DNA of 64,000 nucleotides from Chryseolinea soli. GTDB taxonomy: Bacteria > Bacteroidota > Bacteroidia > Cytophagales > Cyclobacteriaceae. The notes under the pieces are model-generated. The model saw nothing but the letters and a program-made list of their open reading frames with translations. It did no database searches and had not been told where the DNA came from. The stretch is from the NCBI RefSeq assembly GCF_003589925.1, contig NZ_CP032382.1:3410001-3474000 (forward strand). Reading direction: 5' to 3'. The translations under genes and the position numbers were made by a program. Shown here in pieces: positions 16,477 through 25,146 of the stretch; within the stretch, counting starts at the first letter, position 1, and each line of letters begins with the position of its first letter.

Positions 16477-17199
16477 ATGGCAGTCGTACCGTACAAAGAG
16501 GAGAGCACATCAAAAAAAGAGCAGGTGGCCCGGATGTTCGACAACATCAGCCACCGCTATGATTTTCTCAACCATTTTCTGAGCCTGGGCATCGACCGGG
16601 GGTGGCGTAAAAAGGCCATCAACCTGTTGCGTCCCCTAAAGCCCCGCCAACTGCTGGACGTGGCTACCGGCACGGGCGACTTTGCCCTCCAGGCCCTGAG
16701 TCTGAACCCCGAAAAGATCACCGGCGTGGACATTTCCGACGGCATGCTGCAGGTGGGCCGGAAAAAAATTCAGGACCGCAACGTGGCCGATAAGATCGTT
16801 TTACAGCTGGCCGATTCCGAAAATCTACCTTTTGAGGAAAATAAGTTCGATGCCGTGACCGTTGGGTTTGGAGTGCGGAACTTCGAACACCTGGAACGCG
16901 GCCTGGAAGAGATCTACAGGGTGCTAAAACCGGGTGGCGTGGCAGTGATATTGGAGTTTTCAAGGCCCCGCAAGTTTCCGTTCAAACAAGGATACAATTT
17001 TTATTTTAAGTTCATTTTACCTAAAATAGGCAGGATTGTGTCGAGTGATAAGACGGCTTATACCTATCTGCCGGAGTCAGTCGAGGCCTTCCCGGATGGC
17101 GAGGATTTTCTTCGCATCTTGCGCCACGTAGGATTTAAACAGACCCAATGCAAGTCACTCACTTTTGGCATAAGCTCTATCTACACCGGCACAAAATAG
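16477..17199 (+). CDS. ubiE: Demethylmenaquinone methyltransferase UbiE/MenG
   Basis: The 240-residue enzyme transfers a methyl group from S-adenosylmethionine in the last step of menaquinone synthesis. It shows the SAM-binding motif LLDVATGTGDFA, the acidic loop GVDISDGML and the family segments MFDNISHRYDFLNHFLS and YTYLPESVEAFPDG. Length fits the family. In Bacteroidota menaquinone is the main quinone, so the MenG role is the likely one. The porT start lies inside its 3' end (52-base overlap), a gene order common in the phylum. Confidence 0.95.
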   Translation: MAVVPYKEESTSKKEQVARMFDNISHRYDFLNHFLSLGIDRGWRKKAINLLRPLKPRQLLDVATGTGDFALQALSLNPEKITGVDISDGMLQVGRKKIQDRNVADKIVLQLADSENLPFEENKFDAVTVGFGVRNFEHLERGLEEIYRVLKPGGVAVILEFSRPRKFPFKQGYNFYFKFILPKIGRIVSSDKTAYTYLPESVEAFPDGEDFLRILRHVGFKQTQCKSLTFGISSIYTGTK

Positions 17200-17879
17200 T
17201 CTTCGCTCTGGCGTTGTTGGTCTGTACCTTCACTGCGGAGGCGCAAAAGAATACCTGGGTCCAAAAAAACAACCCGAACTACGACAACAAGAAGCTGACC
17301 TACGGCTTCCTGATCGCCCTGCACTCGGCCATTTACCAGGTTCAATATTCAGACAAGTTTGTCACCCACCCGTTCGACACGGTCCACTCCATCAATCCGT
17401 CGTGGACGTCGGGCTTTTCATTGGGCTTTATTGTGAACTACCGGCTCACCGAATATTTGGACGTGCGGCTCACACCACAGGTGGCCTTCTATGAACAGCG
17501 GGTTCAGTATCGCTATACCGATGAACGCATCGACAACCAACGCATCGAATCTACCATGGTGGAATTCCCCATGCTGCTGAAATACAAATCCGAACGCCGC
17601 GGCAACATCCGCATGTACATGGTGGGTGGGGTGAAGCCGGCCATCGAAGCATCAGGCAAGAAGAGCGATTCAGGCGAGACGTTGGAAGTCACCAACTCTA
17701 ACATGAGCCTGGAGGCGGGATTTGGGTTCGATCTCTATTATCCGCTTTTCAAGTTCTCGCCCGAGCTCCGGTTTTCGCGGGGCATCGTCAACGTGCTGGG
17801 CAACCCCAACAACGTGTACGGCCAACCCTTGCACCGGATGAACACCAATACCATCACCTTGTATTTCATGTTCCAATAA
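17148..17879 (+). CDS. porT: PorT, outer-membrane beta-barrel protein of T9SS
   Basis: The 243-residue product has a signal peptide (hydrophobic core near 18-28, ending TAEAQ) and a chain of amphipathic beta strands with the PorT features FSLGFIVNYRLTEYLDVRLTP and a terminal aromatic residue (YFMFQ). PorT is required for the type IX secretion and gliding system of Bacteroidota. The only good start in frame is the ATG at 17148, which overlaps ubiE by 52 bases; codons just before the hydrophobic core offer no ATG, GTG or TTG. The long overlap suggests translational coupling with ubiE. Confidence 0.88.
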   Translation: MQVTHFWHKLYLHRHKIVFALALLVCTFTAEAQKNTWVQKNNPNYDNKKLTYGFLIALHSAIYQVQYSDKFVTHPFDTVHSINPSWTSGFSLGFIVNYRLTEYLDVRLTPQVAFYEQRVQYRYTDERIDNQRIESTMVEFPMLLKYKSERRGNIRMYMVGGVKPAIEASGKKSDSGETLEVTNSNMSLEAGFGFDLYYPLFKFSPELRFSRGIVNVLGNPNNVYGQPLHRMNTNTITLYFMFQ

Positions 17880-17999
17880 ACACCTGACCGCCGTTCAAAT
17901 TTCCGGTTTCTGGGTGCGAAGGAAAAGCGATTTTTCGCGGCCGTCGCCTGAAGTTTTTGCATTACTTTAGGCCATCCAAAAAAATCCATCGATCGACCC

Positions 18000-18755
18000 A
18001 TGAGCAAAAGAATCGTCCTCATCACCGGCGCCACGTCGGGTATCGGAGAAGCCACTGCCCGTCTGCTGGCGAAAAACAATTTTGATCTCATTCTTTGCGG
18101 CCGCCGGCAAGACCGGCTGGACGCCCTTCAAAAAGAGCTCTCCGCCCAAACCAGCGTGACCACGCTTTCTTTCGAAGTGGGCGACGTGCAGGCCGTGCAG
18201 ACAGCGATCCGCTCGCTGCCGGAGAAATGGAAGCCTATTGATGTGCTCATCAACAACGCCGGCAACGCTCACGGCTTCGACCCCATTCAAACCGGGAGCC
18301 TGGAGGATTGGGATGCAATGATCGACATCAACGTGAAGGGCTTGCTCTATGTGTCGCGGGAAGTGATCCCCGGCATGACGGAACGGGCCTCCGGCCACAT
18401 CATCAACCTGGGGTCTATTGCCGGCAAGGAAGTCTATCCCGGTGGCAACGTGTATTGCGCCAGCAAATTTGCCGTGGACGCGCTCACCAAAGGCATGCGC
18501 CTCGACCTGAACGCCTACAACATAAAAGTAACGTCCATAAACCCCGGGCTTGTCGAAACCGAATTTGCCTTGGTCCGCTTCAAGGGCAACGAAGAAAAGG
18601 CAGCCAATGTGTACAAGGGCATGAAGCCTTTGACGGGGCCCGATATTGCCGACATCATGCTGTACGTGCTACAGGCACCGCCACACGTAGTGCTGGCCGA
18701 CATCACGGTGTTCCCCACGGCACAAGCCAGCGCAGCGCTGGTGAAAAGAGTCTAA
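18000..18755 (+). CDS. Short-chain dehydrogenase/reductase (YdfG-like)
   Basis: The 251-residue NAD(P)-dependent oxidoreductase has the Rossmann motif TGATSGIGEA near the N-terminus, NNAGNAHG and the catalytic YCASK. The GRR after the second strand (LCGRRQDRL) is typical of NADPH-preferring classical SDRs. The closest known group by feel is YdfG-like 3-hydroxy acid or serine dehydrogenases; the true substrate cannot be told. It ends five bases from the convergent esterase gene. The 120 bases upstream contain a weak TACTTTAG element only. Confidence 0.88.
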   Translation: MSKRIVLITGATSGIGEATARLLAKNNFDLILCGRRQDRLDALQKELSAQTSVTTLSFEVGDVQAVQTAIRSLPEKWKPIDVLINNAGNAHGFDPIQTGSLEDWDAMIDINVKGLLYVSREVIPGMTERASGHIINLGSIAGKEVYPGGNVYCASKFAVDALTKGMRLDLNAYNIKVTSINPGLVETEFALVRFKGNEEKAANVYKGMKPLTGPDIADIMLYVLQAPPHVVLADITVFPTAQASAALVKRV

Positions 18756-18760
18756 AGCGC

Positions 18761-19414
18761 CTAGCGAAATTTTAACAACGTAGCGCTGTCCATTTCGTGT
18801 TTCCCGTCAAAGGAAATGACACGTGGCGCGATGCCCAATTTGGCGGAGAGCAGGTTCATCTCCGCGAAGCGACTGTCGTTGATAAAGGGATCGGATGTGC
18901 CATAGACGAAGCACGTTTCCTTGTGCTCCAGAATTTGGTGAGCCGAATGAAAATCCATGTCGGGCGGGAACACACCGGCCCAGAGGATCAGGCGTTGAAA
19001 GTTCACTTTGCCTTCTACGGCCCAGCGTGAAGCGGTGGCAGCGCCCTGCGAGAAACCCAGGATGGTCACGGGAATGTTCGTGACCTTCGTCACTACGTTT
19101 TGCGCGATGGTGTTGAGGTAGGTTAGGTAATTCTGAATGTCGATCAGCCGGTTTTCTTTGGTCATCCACGAGGCGCCTACGCGGTCGGAAGCGCGACCGG
19201 TGGTCTGCAGGTTGTCGAGGTAAAAACGGGAGAGTCCTTCGGGAGCGATGACGAAGATGTTTTGGTCTTCCAGTACTTTAAATTTCTTCAGAAAGTATTC
19301 CGCCAGTTGGCCATAGCCGTGGAGCACAAACCAGATCTGCCGGGTTTGGGGGCTCAGTGTACCCAGGGTGAAGTAACGGGCCTGGTAGGGGATGACGATC
19401 GGGTGTTGCTCCAT
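18761..19414 (-). CDS. Alpha/beta hydrolase, carboxylesterase/phospholipase type
   Basis: The 217-residue hydrolase has the nucleophile elbow GFSQGA, an oxyanion segment FVLHGYGQ and a late histidine in GKHEMD, giving a plausible Ser-Asp-His triad with Asp in YGTSDPF. It resembles cytoplasmic carboxylesterases. The frame is open 57 codons further upstream, but I place the start at the ATG at 19414: the upstream extension is low in family character and runs through the terminator hairpin of the preceding gene. No signal peptide is seen. Confidence 0.85.
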   Translation of the reverse strand: MEQHPIVIPYQARYFTLGTLSPQTRQIWFVLHGYGQLAEYFLKKFKVLEDQNIFVIAPEGLSRFYLDNLQTTGRASDRVGASWMTKENRLIDIQNYLTYLNTIAQNVVTKVTNIPVTILGFSQGAATASRWAVEGKVNFQRLILWAGVFPPDMDFHSAHQILEHKETCFVYGTSDPFINDSRFAEMNLLSAKLGIAPRVISFDGKHEMDSATLLKFR

Positions 19415-19429
19415 GCGATAAAAATAAGC

Positions 19430-19462
19430 AATAAAAAAAGGCTTCCGGTGAGGGAAGCCTTT
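19430..19462 (-). terminator. Rho-independent terminator downstream of the small secreted protein gene
   Basis: On the minus strand a perfect 10-bp stem (19453-19462 pairing with 19437-19446) with a six-base loop runs straight into a stretch of T residues (complement of the A run at 19432-19439). It follows the stop of the secreted-protein gene at 19485 and closes the long minus-strand signalling/transport block. Confidence 0.85.
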
Positions 19463-19484
19463 GTGATGTTGGTCCGGTGTGGGA

Positions 19485-19904
19485 TCAGCGCTTGAAACCC
19501 AGTGCACTGCCGCCGCAATATCCGGTAGAACCATCGAAGGTGTACTGGATATAGTAGATGCCGGTGGTGTTGCAAGGATAGGCAATGGCCGAGATGAATT
19601 GGCCGTTGATCTTGCTGGTAGCTACTTTGTTCCGGTTGGAATCGTAGAGGCTCACCACGATGCCATCGGTAGGCTGCGCGGCTGCACAGATGTTGATCAT
19701 GTACTGTGTGCCCTTGGTGAACACGTAGCTGTATTCTACAAAATCTTTTCCCCCCTTTTCAATCTTATAGCTTTTCAGGAAGTTGAAACCTGCAGAAAGC
19801 TTGGGAATGCATTGGTTGCTTAAGGCTTCTGAGTTGCACTGTCCGATCACTTCTAAGGCGCTTAGAACGAAAACGGATAGAACAATAGCAATTAACTTTT
19901 TCAT
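19485..19904 (-). CDS. Small secreted protein, function unknown
   Basis: The 139-residue product has a clear signal peptide (MKKLIAIVLSVFVLSALEVIGQ) and a mature part with four cysteines, likely disulfide bonded, and a beta-rich layout (YMINICAAAQPTDGIVVSLYD, IYYIQYTFDG) that resembles pre-peptidase or P-type jelly-roll modules. I recognise no family. It lies 17 bases downstream of the lipoprotein gene and is preceded by AAAGGAGCC, an unusually good ribosome-binding site for this phylum. A strong terminator follows. It probably works in the envelope with the lipoprotein and ABC transporter encoded before it. Confidence 0.7.
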   Translation of the reverse strand: MKKLIAIVLSVFVLSALEVIGQCNSEALSNQCIPKLSAGFNFLKSYKIEKGGKDFVEYSYVFTKGTQYMINICAAAQPTDGIVVSLYDSNRNKVATSKINGQFISAIAYPCNTTGIYYIQYTFDGSTGYCGGSALGFKR

Positions 19905-19921
19905 AGGCTCCTTTTATATGC

Positions 19922-20821
19922 TTAGCTTATAATCTTGTTTCTGATGGAAGAGGCTGTGGCCCGGATGTTGGCAATATCTTCGGGCTTGATGTCGATCGTA
20001 CTGGAGCTGTTGTCCTTAATGACCATAACGCCATCCACGATCTCGAAAGTTGATTCTTTGTAAGTGTATGTGATATTTACCTTATCATAGATCTTCTTCA
20101 ACTCTTCCATGTCAGTCAACAATGATGCCATATTTTGGTCCGTTTCCTTATAGAAGGAGAGGAGCAGAAGTATGTTTTCGAGGATGATTTTTTGTTCACC
20201 AATGGTTTCCTGCAGTTCCTTATTGGTCGGGTTGGCTTGTGCTACTTCGCACGTGATGTGAAGCGCTTCCAGCCAGCCGCCCGTCAAAAACAACACGCTA
20301 AGATTAGAGCGGTTTTGTGTTTGCAGGTAGTGGTTGATGCTGTTGAAGTTCTGGGTGGTGATGAGCAACAGCGAATCAAGGTTCTTGCTGTTGGTGGCCA
20401 GGCGGCCGATGGTCTCGATGTCGAAGAACTGGCCAATGTTCAGGCCATCGGCGAGGCTCTTGATGGAGGCCATGTATTTCACACCATCGTTGTTCTGTTC
20501 GTAGATGTTGGTGTAGCCCAGGTCGGTGCCATAAACGCCCAGGTTGAGGGCTTTCTTGTAGTTGCTGTTGTACTTCGAGCTGTTGTCGGCCGAGTTGAGG
20601 TAGCCCACGTTGTACTTTTTGCCGGACTCTTTTAGCAATACCGAGATCTCCAACGGGCTTGGGATCTGCTGCAGGATATCACCAATAACGCCTTCGGATA
20701 TCGAAGGCCCCTCGGCTTTCGCCGTGTCCAGCCCTTCTATGAAAGCCTGCTCATCCGTTTTCTTGGAAGAGCCGCCGCATGCGAAGAGCGTCAGTATTAG
20801 CCCGATCAATACAATTCTCAT
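19922..20821 (-). CDS. Conserved outer-membrane lipoprotein, function unknown
   Basis: The 299-residue protein starts with a lipoprotein signal (LILTLFAC, then GGSSKK), so Cys15 would be acylated and the protein anchored to the envelope. The rest is mostly helical and rich in Asn, Lys and Leu; no known domain is recognised. It is encoded 68 bases downstream of the TerB-ABCG transporter and 17 bases upstream of the small secreted protein, so the three likely form one unit. Base composition is slightly richer in AT than the surroundings. Confidence 0.75.
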   Translation of the reverse strand: MRIVLIGLILTLFACGGSSKKTDEQAFIEGLDTAKAEGPSISEGVIGDILQQIPSPLEISVLLKESGKKYNVGYLNSADNSSKYNSNYKKALNLGVYGTDLGYTNIYEQNNDGVKYMASIKSLADGLNIGQFFDIETIGRLATNSKNLDSLLLITTQNFNSINHYLQTQNRSNLSVLFLTGGWLEALHITCEVAQANPTNKELQETIGEQKIILENILLLLSFYKETDQNMASLLTDMEELKKIYDKVNITYTYKESTFEIVDGVMVIKDNSSSTIDIKPEDIANIRATASSIRNKIIS

Positions 20822-20889
20822 AGCTATAAAATTATTCGTTCACAAAGTTAGAAATTCAGCATTCCCAGCCAAAAAGTTACCTGAATGCT

Positions 20890-23800
20890 TTATTTATTTT
20901 TCGGCTTACTCTTTGGCAGGTTGAACTTGCCCGGCACCTTATCGAAGGAGTTGATCAGCTTGCGAAGCCACTCAAAGTACAGGGTGACGTATAGCAACAG
21001 GGTCATAAGCCAGATCACCACGTTATTGAACACAAACGTGTCGATCTTCAGCCCCAGGAACTCCTTTTGCGGTGCAAAAAACTGCGCCCGGTAGTCCAGG
21101 GGGCTGCGGGGTAGGGGATCGAGAAACACGGGGTTGATCTGCTGAATAAGCGCGCCATTGTACTCGATGATCCGGTCCTTCTCCGACACGTTCCTCACCA
21201 GGTCCGACAGGCTCTCGTTGAAATAGAGGTTCTTGGCGATGTTGAGGTCATATTTCTCGGCTTTGTTGTTCTCCATCTGGAAGATCAGCTTCTCCCTTTG
21301 CGCCACCGCCTTGTTGTAGATGTCCTGGTAGAACTTTTTGTAGTCGGCTAGAAATTCTTCCAACGCCTTGTTGAGCTCGGGTGTGAATTTGGAGGGCGTC
21401 CACTCCGAAGCGAAGTATTTGGCAAAGCCTTTTTTATCCAGCCGTGTAAACAGATCGTTCTTCAGATTCTCTTCGATGATGTGAAGGTCCGTGCGCATGA
21501 TCTGTTGCACCGAATCCCGTTTGTCTTTGGCATTTTCTACAATGAACTTCCGCTTTTTGTCCATCTCATCCACGAGATAAGACGCGCGGAAGTCGGCCTG
21601 GTTTTCTACTTTCTCCAGGGTATAGAAAGGCTTCTCATAGCTATTGTTTTTAAACTGATCTACCGCCAGCGCTTCATACGCCCAACGCGAGGCCATGAGA
21701 TCGGCCACGATCGGCACTTTGCCTTTGGTGCTGATGATGTTGTTGAGCTTGTCAAAGCTAAAGAGCAAACCGCTCAGGATCATCTGCGGGATGAGCAACA
21801 GCGGGATCATGACATACACGGTAACCGCCGAGTTGAAGGCCGACGAAATGTTGAGTCCCAACACGCTGGCAAAACACGACACCGTGAAGAGGATGAACCA
21901 CGTGGGCAACAACATGCTCCACTCGATTTCCAGGATGAGGTTGCCGATCAACACAAACGAAAAGGTCTGCACGGCCGACAACACAAACAAGATGGTCAGT
22001 TTCGACATCAGATAGCTGTTCCAACTCAGGTTTAGGAAGGACTCTCTTCGCAGGATCTTGCGGTCGCGGATGATTTCCTCTGCACTCACGGTCAACCCCA
22101 TGAACAGGGCCACGATGATGCTCATCAGCAAAAACGCCGGAAGGTTTTCGTTGAACCGGAACATATAGCCTGTGCCGCCGGGCGCGCTCTTGTACTTGAT
22201 GATCACGGCCAGGATGATGGCCAGCAGGGGAGCTTCCAACAAGTTGATGAGCAGGTATTGCTTGTTGCTGAGCTTCGACAGCGTGTCGCGGGTGGCGAAG
22301 ATCAGGGTTTGCTTCAGTTTGTTGGGCAGGCTCAGGGACTGGGGTGGTTCTTCCCGCACGTCGTCCACGCGGTTGATCTTGAAGCGGTCTTTGTACAGGT
22401 CATACCACTGCGGCGGCGTCACCTTGCGTTTGTTGGTAGGCTGGCCGTATTCGTCCACCACCTTGGCTTCGATGATGTTGAAGATCTGCTCGGGGTTCAC
22501 ATTACCGCAGGTTTCGCACTGTCCGCGGTTGCTGTCGACCTGGTGGGTTGATTTTTTGAAATACGTAACGGCTTCGATGGGCGGGCCATAGTAAGCCGGA
22601 TAGCCGCCGGTGTCCATGATGATCATCTTGTCGAACATCTTGTAGATGTCGGACGACGGCTGGTGGATCACCACGAAGATGAGCTTGCCCTTTAATGAAA
22701 GTTCTTTTAACAAGTCGATCACGTTTTCCGAGTCGCGTGAAGAGAGACCCGACGTGGGCTCGTCCAGGAAGAGGATGGCTGGTTCGCGGATCAGTTCCAA
22801 CGCGATGTTGAGGCGTTTGCGCTGGCCGCCGCTGATGGTTTTGTCCAGCGGATTCCCTACGCGCAAGTCTTTGCGCTGGTCGAGGCCGAGGTTCTCCAAC
22901 ACTTCCATCACGCGTTTGTGAAGTTGTTCTTCGGTGAACGAGGCGAAGCAAAGCTTGGCGTTGTAATATAAGTTCTGATAGACGGTGAGTTCTTCGATGA
23001 GCAGGTCGTCCTGCGATACATACCCGATGACGCCGTGTATTTTATCTTTCTGAAGGTTGATGTCGAAGCCGTTGATGAGGATCTGGCCCTTGGTGGGTTT
23101 CACCAGGCCGGCCATGACGTTGAGCAGCGTGGTCTTGCCTGCGCCGCTGGCCCCCATGATGCCGATGAGTTTGCCGGGGCCTTCGGAGATCATCACATTT
23201 CTGAGCCCGATGCCGCCGCTGGCGAACTTCAGCTCTTCGATGTTCACGTTGAAGCTGAGCTTGGTGGTCTTGAGTTCTTCGTTGAAGTTGGCCACGAGGT
23301 CGCTATAGTACAGTGCGTCGCCGGCCTGGGTCTTGATGGTGCTGCCGTGTGAGAAGAGGTACACGCGGTTGGAGGGCATGGGGAATCCATTCAGCGTATT
23401 GGATTCTTCACCGAGGTACTTCACAAAATACATGTCCACACCGCGTACGCGCATAAAGATGAGACTGCCCTCGATGTGGCCGTGTACGTGTTTGTAGAGC
23501 TTGCCTTCATCGGCTTTGTCGGCTTTGTCCAGCAAGAGGATGTCGGCAAAGTTGAGGGACTTGGCGTCTTCGGAAATGACGAAATTTTCGATGAGTTGGT
23601 ATTCGTCTTGTACGATGTTAAACACGGTGGAGGCCGTGTTGATGATCTCCATCCGTTGGGGTGTGAAGTTCTTGTCGGTGCTGACCAGCTCGAGCAGCTT
23701 GATCACCACGACTACCTTTTGTTTTTGCGTGAGGGTCTTGTTGATCTTCTTGCAAATACCCAGGGTCTTTACCGAATCTTTTACCGAAGTAAGTTTGGAC

Positions 23801-23994
23801 TTGCCTTCTTCTTCCTCTTTGCCAAAGCCGGAGTATTGGTCGTAGAGTTCGAGGTATTCTTTGACAGAATCCTGGTCCAGTTCCGTTTGAAAGAAGTTGA
23901 TGACGAATTGACGTTCACGAACGGTGACCCCGCCGTCTTGTTTTGTGATGATGCCAAAAAGTTGGGTGAGGGCCTTGAGTATTTCTTCACTCAT
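20890..23994 (-). CDS. ABCG-type ATP-binding/permease protein with TerB-like N-terminus
   Basis: The 1034-residue half-transporter has an N-terminal helical module like TerB (about 1-145), a small beta domain (165-245) and an ABC domain with Walker A GASGAGKTT (281-289), signature SGGQRKR (388-394) and Walker B AILFLDEPTSG (406-416). A CETCG zinc-knuckle-like pair follows (493-496), then ABC-2 helices from about 580, a long extracytoplasmic segment (about 760-975) and a last helix (985-1007). ABCG-type exporters move lipids or hydrophobic compounds, but the substrate here is unknown. It follows siaC after 114 bases that contain a terminator-like hairpin. The TerB fusion suggests membrane-stress control of activity. 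Confidence 0.8.
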   Translation of the reverse strand: MSEEILKALTQLFGIITKQDGGVTVRERQFVINFFQTELDQDSVKEYLELYDQYSGFGKEEEEGKSKLTSVKDSVKTLGICKKINKTLTQKQKVVVVIKLLELVSTDKNFTPQRMEIINTASTVFNIVQDEYQLIENFVISEDAKSLNFADILLLDKADKADEGKLYKHVHGHIEGSLIFMRVRGVDMYFVKYLGEESNTLNGFPMPSNRVYLFSHGSTIKTQAGDALYYSDLVANFNEELKTTKLSFNVNIEELKFASGGIGLRNVMISEGPGKLIGIMGASGAGKTTLLNVMAGLVKPTKGQILINGFDINLQKDKIHGVIGYVSQDDLLIEELTVYQNLYYNAKLCFASFTEEQLHKRVMEVLENLGLDQRKDLRVGNPLDKTISGGQRKRLNIALELIREPAILFLDEPTSGLSSRDSENVIDLLKELSLKGKLIFVVIHQPSSDIYKMFDKMIIMDTGGYPAYYGPPIEAVTYFKKSTHQVDSNRGQCETCGNVNPEQIFNIIEAKVVDEYGQPTNKRKVTPPQWYDLYKDRFKINRVDDVREEPPQSLSLPNKLKQTLIFATRDTLSKLSNKQYLLINLLEAPLLAIILAVIIKYKSAPGGTGYMFRFNENLPAFLLMSIIVALFMGLTVSAEEIIRDRKILRRESFLNLSWNSYLMSKLTILFVLSAVQTFSFVLIGNLILEIEWSMLLPTWFILFTVSCFASVLGLNISSAFNSAVTVYVMIPLLLIPQMILSGLLFSFDKLNNIISTKGKVPIVADLMASRWAYEALAVDQFKNNSYEKPFYTLEKVENQADFRASYLVDEMDKKRKFIVENAKDKRDSVQQIMRTDLHIIEENLKNDLFTRLDKKGFAKYFASEWTPSKFTPELNKALEEFLADYKKFYQDIYNKAVAQREKLIFQMENNKAEKYDLNIAKNLYFNESLSDLVRNVSEKDRIIEYNGALIQQINPVFLDPLPRSPLDYRAQFFAPQKEFLGLKIDTFVFNNVVIWLMTLLLYVTLYFEWLRKLINSFDKVPGKFNLPKSKPKNK

Positions 23995-24022
23995 AGATAG
24001 CGAGTTGGACTATAAAGGTAAT

Positions 24023-24089
24023 AAAAAAATATCGGTTACCAGCCTATAGAATCCGTGCGAGGAAGTTCTAGAAATGGCCAGTAACCGAT
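24023..24089 (-). terminator. Terminator or attenuator hairpin between siaC and the ABCG gene
   Basis: On the minus strand GTAACCGAT and its partner ATCGGTTAC (24081-24089 and 24031-24039) form a 9-bp stem around a 41-base loop that can itself fold partly. The stem is followed directly by ATTTTTTT (T run at 24023-24029). It lies after the siaC stop, so it may end or attenuate the Sia transcript before the transporter genes. A TACCTTTA element just downstream could restart transcription. Confidence 0.5.
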
Positions 24090-24108
24090 TAATTATGAAG
24101 GGCTTAAC

Positions 24109-24471
24109 TCAGTAGGTTTTGAACTCGAAGGGGATCTCCACCAACTCGGAAAACTCTTGGCCGGCTTCTTCCATATCCTCGTCGTCTTCATGGAAATACC
24201 AGAGTATTTTCATGCCTTTGATGTCTTCCAGCGCGGAGAGCACATCGAGGATGAGTTTAGACGATGCGGTGTTGAAGTACTCCAGTTTGAAGACAAAATC
24301 CGTGGAAGGGTTGGACTCGCCACCATACGCTTCTATCCATTCCAATACCGGGCGATAGAACTCGGCGGAGTCTTCGGGCAATGAACGACCGGAGATTTCG
24401 AATATGCCATTCTTTTTATCGAGGATTATCTTTGGGGTGTCTTCCGTTCCTTCAAGATTTAAAATTTCCAT
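24109..24471 (-). CDS. siaC: SiaC family regulatory phosphoprotein (DUF1987)
   Basis: The 120-residue protein matches the SiaC family. In Pseudomonas aeruginosa SiaC is phosphorylated on Thr68 by SiaB and dephosphorylated by SiaA, and only the unphosphorylated form binds and activates the diguanylate cyclase SiaD. Here the motif LEYFNTASSKLILD places a threonine exactly at residue 68. The gene is 31 bases downstream of siaB and shares the strand with the phosphatase gene. No siaD is present nearby, so its effector is unknown. Confidence 0.85.
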   Translation of the reverse strand: MEILNLEGTEDTPKIILDKKNGIFEISGRSLPEDSAEFYRPVLEWIEAYGGESNPSTDFVFKLEYFNTASSKLILDVLSALEDIKGMKILWYFHEDDEDMEEAGQEFSELVEIPFEFKTY

Positions 24472-24502
24472 GGTATCAATCTATTTTAAGTGGTTCATCA
24501 AT

Positions 24503-25051
24503 TTATTCGTTGTCGCGGGGTACGTTCACCTTCAGGCAAAAGAAGCAATAGTCGGCATTCATTTCGGGGAACTCGAATTCGAGTTTACCGCCAGACTTCC
24601 GGGCCATATCCACAAACCCTAATCCTGCACCACCTTTGTCGGAGATGGTGGTGTTCTTAATGATCTCCTTGTACAACTCCTTTAGTCCATCCTTATCCAA
24701 CCCGTTGATCTGTTCCAGGTTTTTCTTAAGCTTGGGCACGTTGGTTTTTTGAACGGGGTTACCCGACATGATGCTGTAACGGTTAGCCTCTTTGCCGATC
24801 AGGAAGATGGCGGCATGACTGCGCACCTGTCCGTCGACCAGTTCATCGCTATGCTTCACAATATTTTGCAGCGCCTCGACCATTACATTGAACACCTTGC
24901 GCTTGATGCTGGATTCTTCCCCTGAAGAATCGAGGTTTCGCTCGGCCATGGACAGTATGGATTTGGTGCTCTCCTGGGTGAAATCACCCTGATACACCAG
25001 AATCAGTTTCTGCGACATCATGGTGCGGTGCAGGTCATAAATAAAATTCAT
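24503..25051 (-). CDS. siaB: SiaB family protein kinase
   Basis: The 182-residue protein fits the SiaB family of GHKL-type kinases that phosphorylate SiaC. A histidine-kinase-like N box (VMVEALQNIVKHSD, with Glu and Asn for Mg-ATP) and a G-rich segment (DKGGAGLGFVDMARKSGG) are visible, as in anti-sigma-factor kinases of the RsbW type. It lies between the large phosphatase gene (95-base gap) and siaC (31-base gap). The order phosphatase-kinase-substrate is the order of siaABC in Pseudomonas. Confidence 0.85.
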   Translation of the reverse strand: MNFIYDLHRTMMSQKLILVYQGDFTQESTKSILSMAERNLDSSGEESSIKRKVFNVMVEALQNIVKHSDELVDGQVRSHAAIFLIGKEANRYSIMSGNPVQKTNVPKLKKNLEQINGLDKDGLKELYKEIIKNTTISDKGGAGLGFVDMARKSGGKLEFEFPEMNADYCFFCLKVNVPRDNE

Positions 25052-25146
25052 GCTTCAGAAGATTAGATGATTAAGTTTGTGGTTCACTAAGATATACGTT
25101 TTATCCTTTAAAACCTTCCGGCACTACACCGGAGAGGGTGTTCGTG

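Noticed and set aside
14330..16513. 727-codon open frame antisense to the PorE-like gene
   Set aside because: It is a shadow of the codon pattern of the real gene: the product is a low-complexity Val/His/Phe/Gly-rich chain with no domain, while the plus-strand product has clear domains.
19415..19585. 57-codon N-terminal extension of the alpha/beta hydrolase
   Set aside because: It runs through the terminator hairpin and into the 3' end of the upstream gene and has no family character; the ATG at 19414 starts the conserved part.
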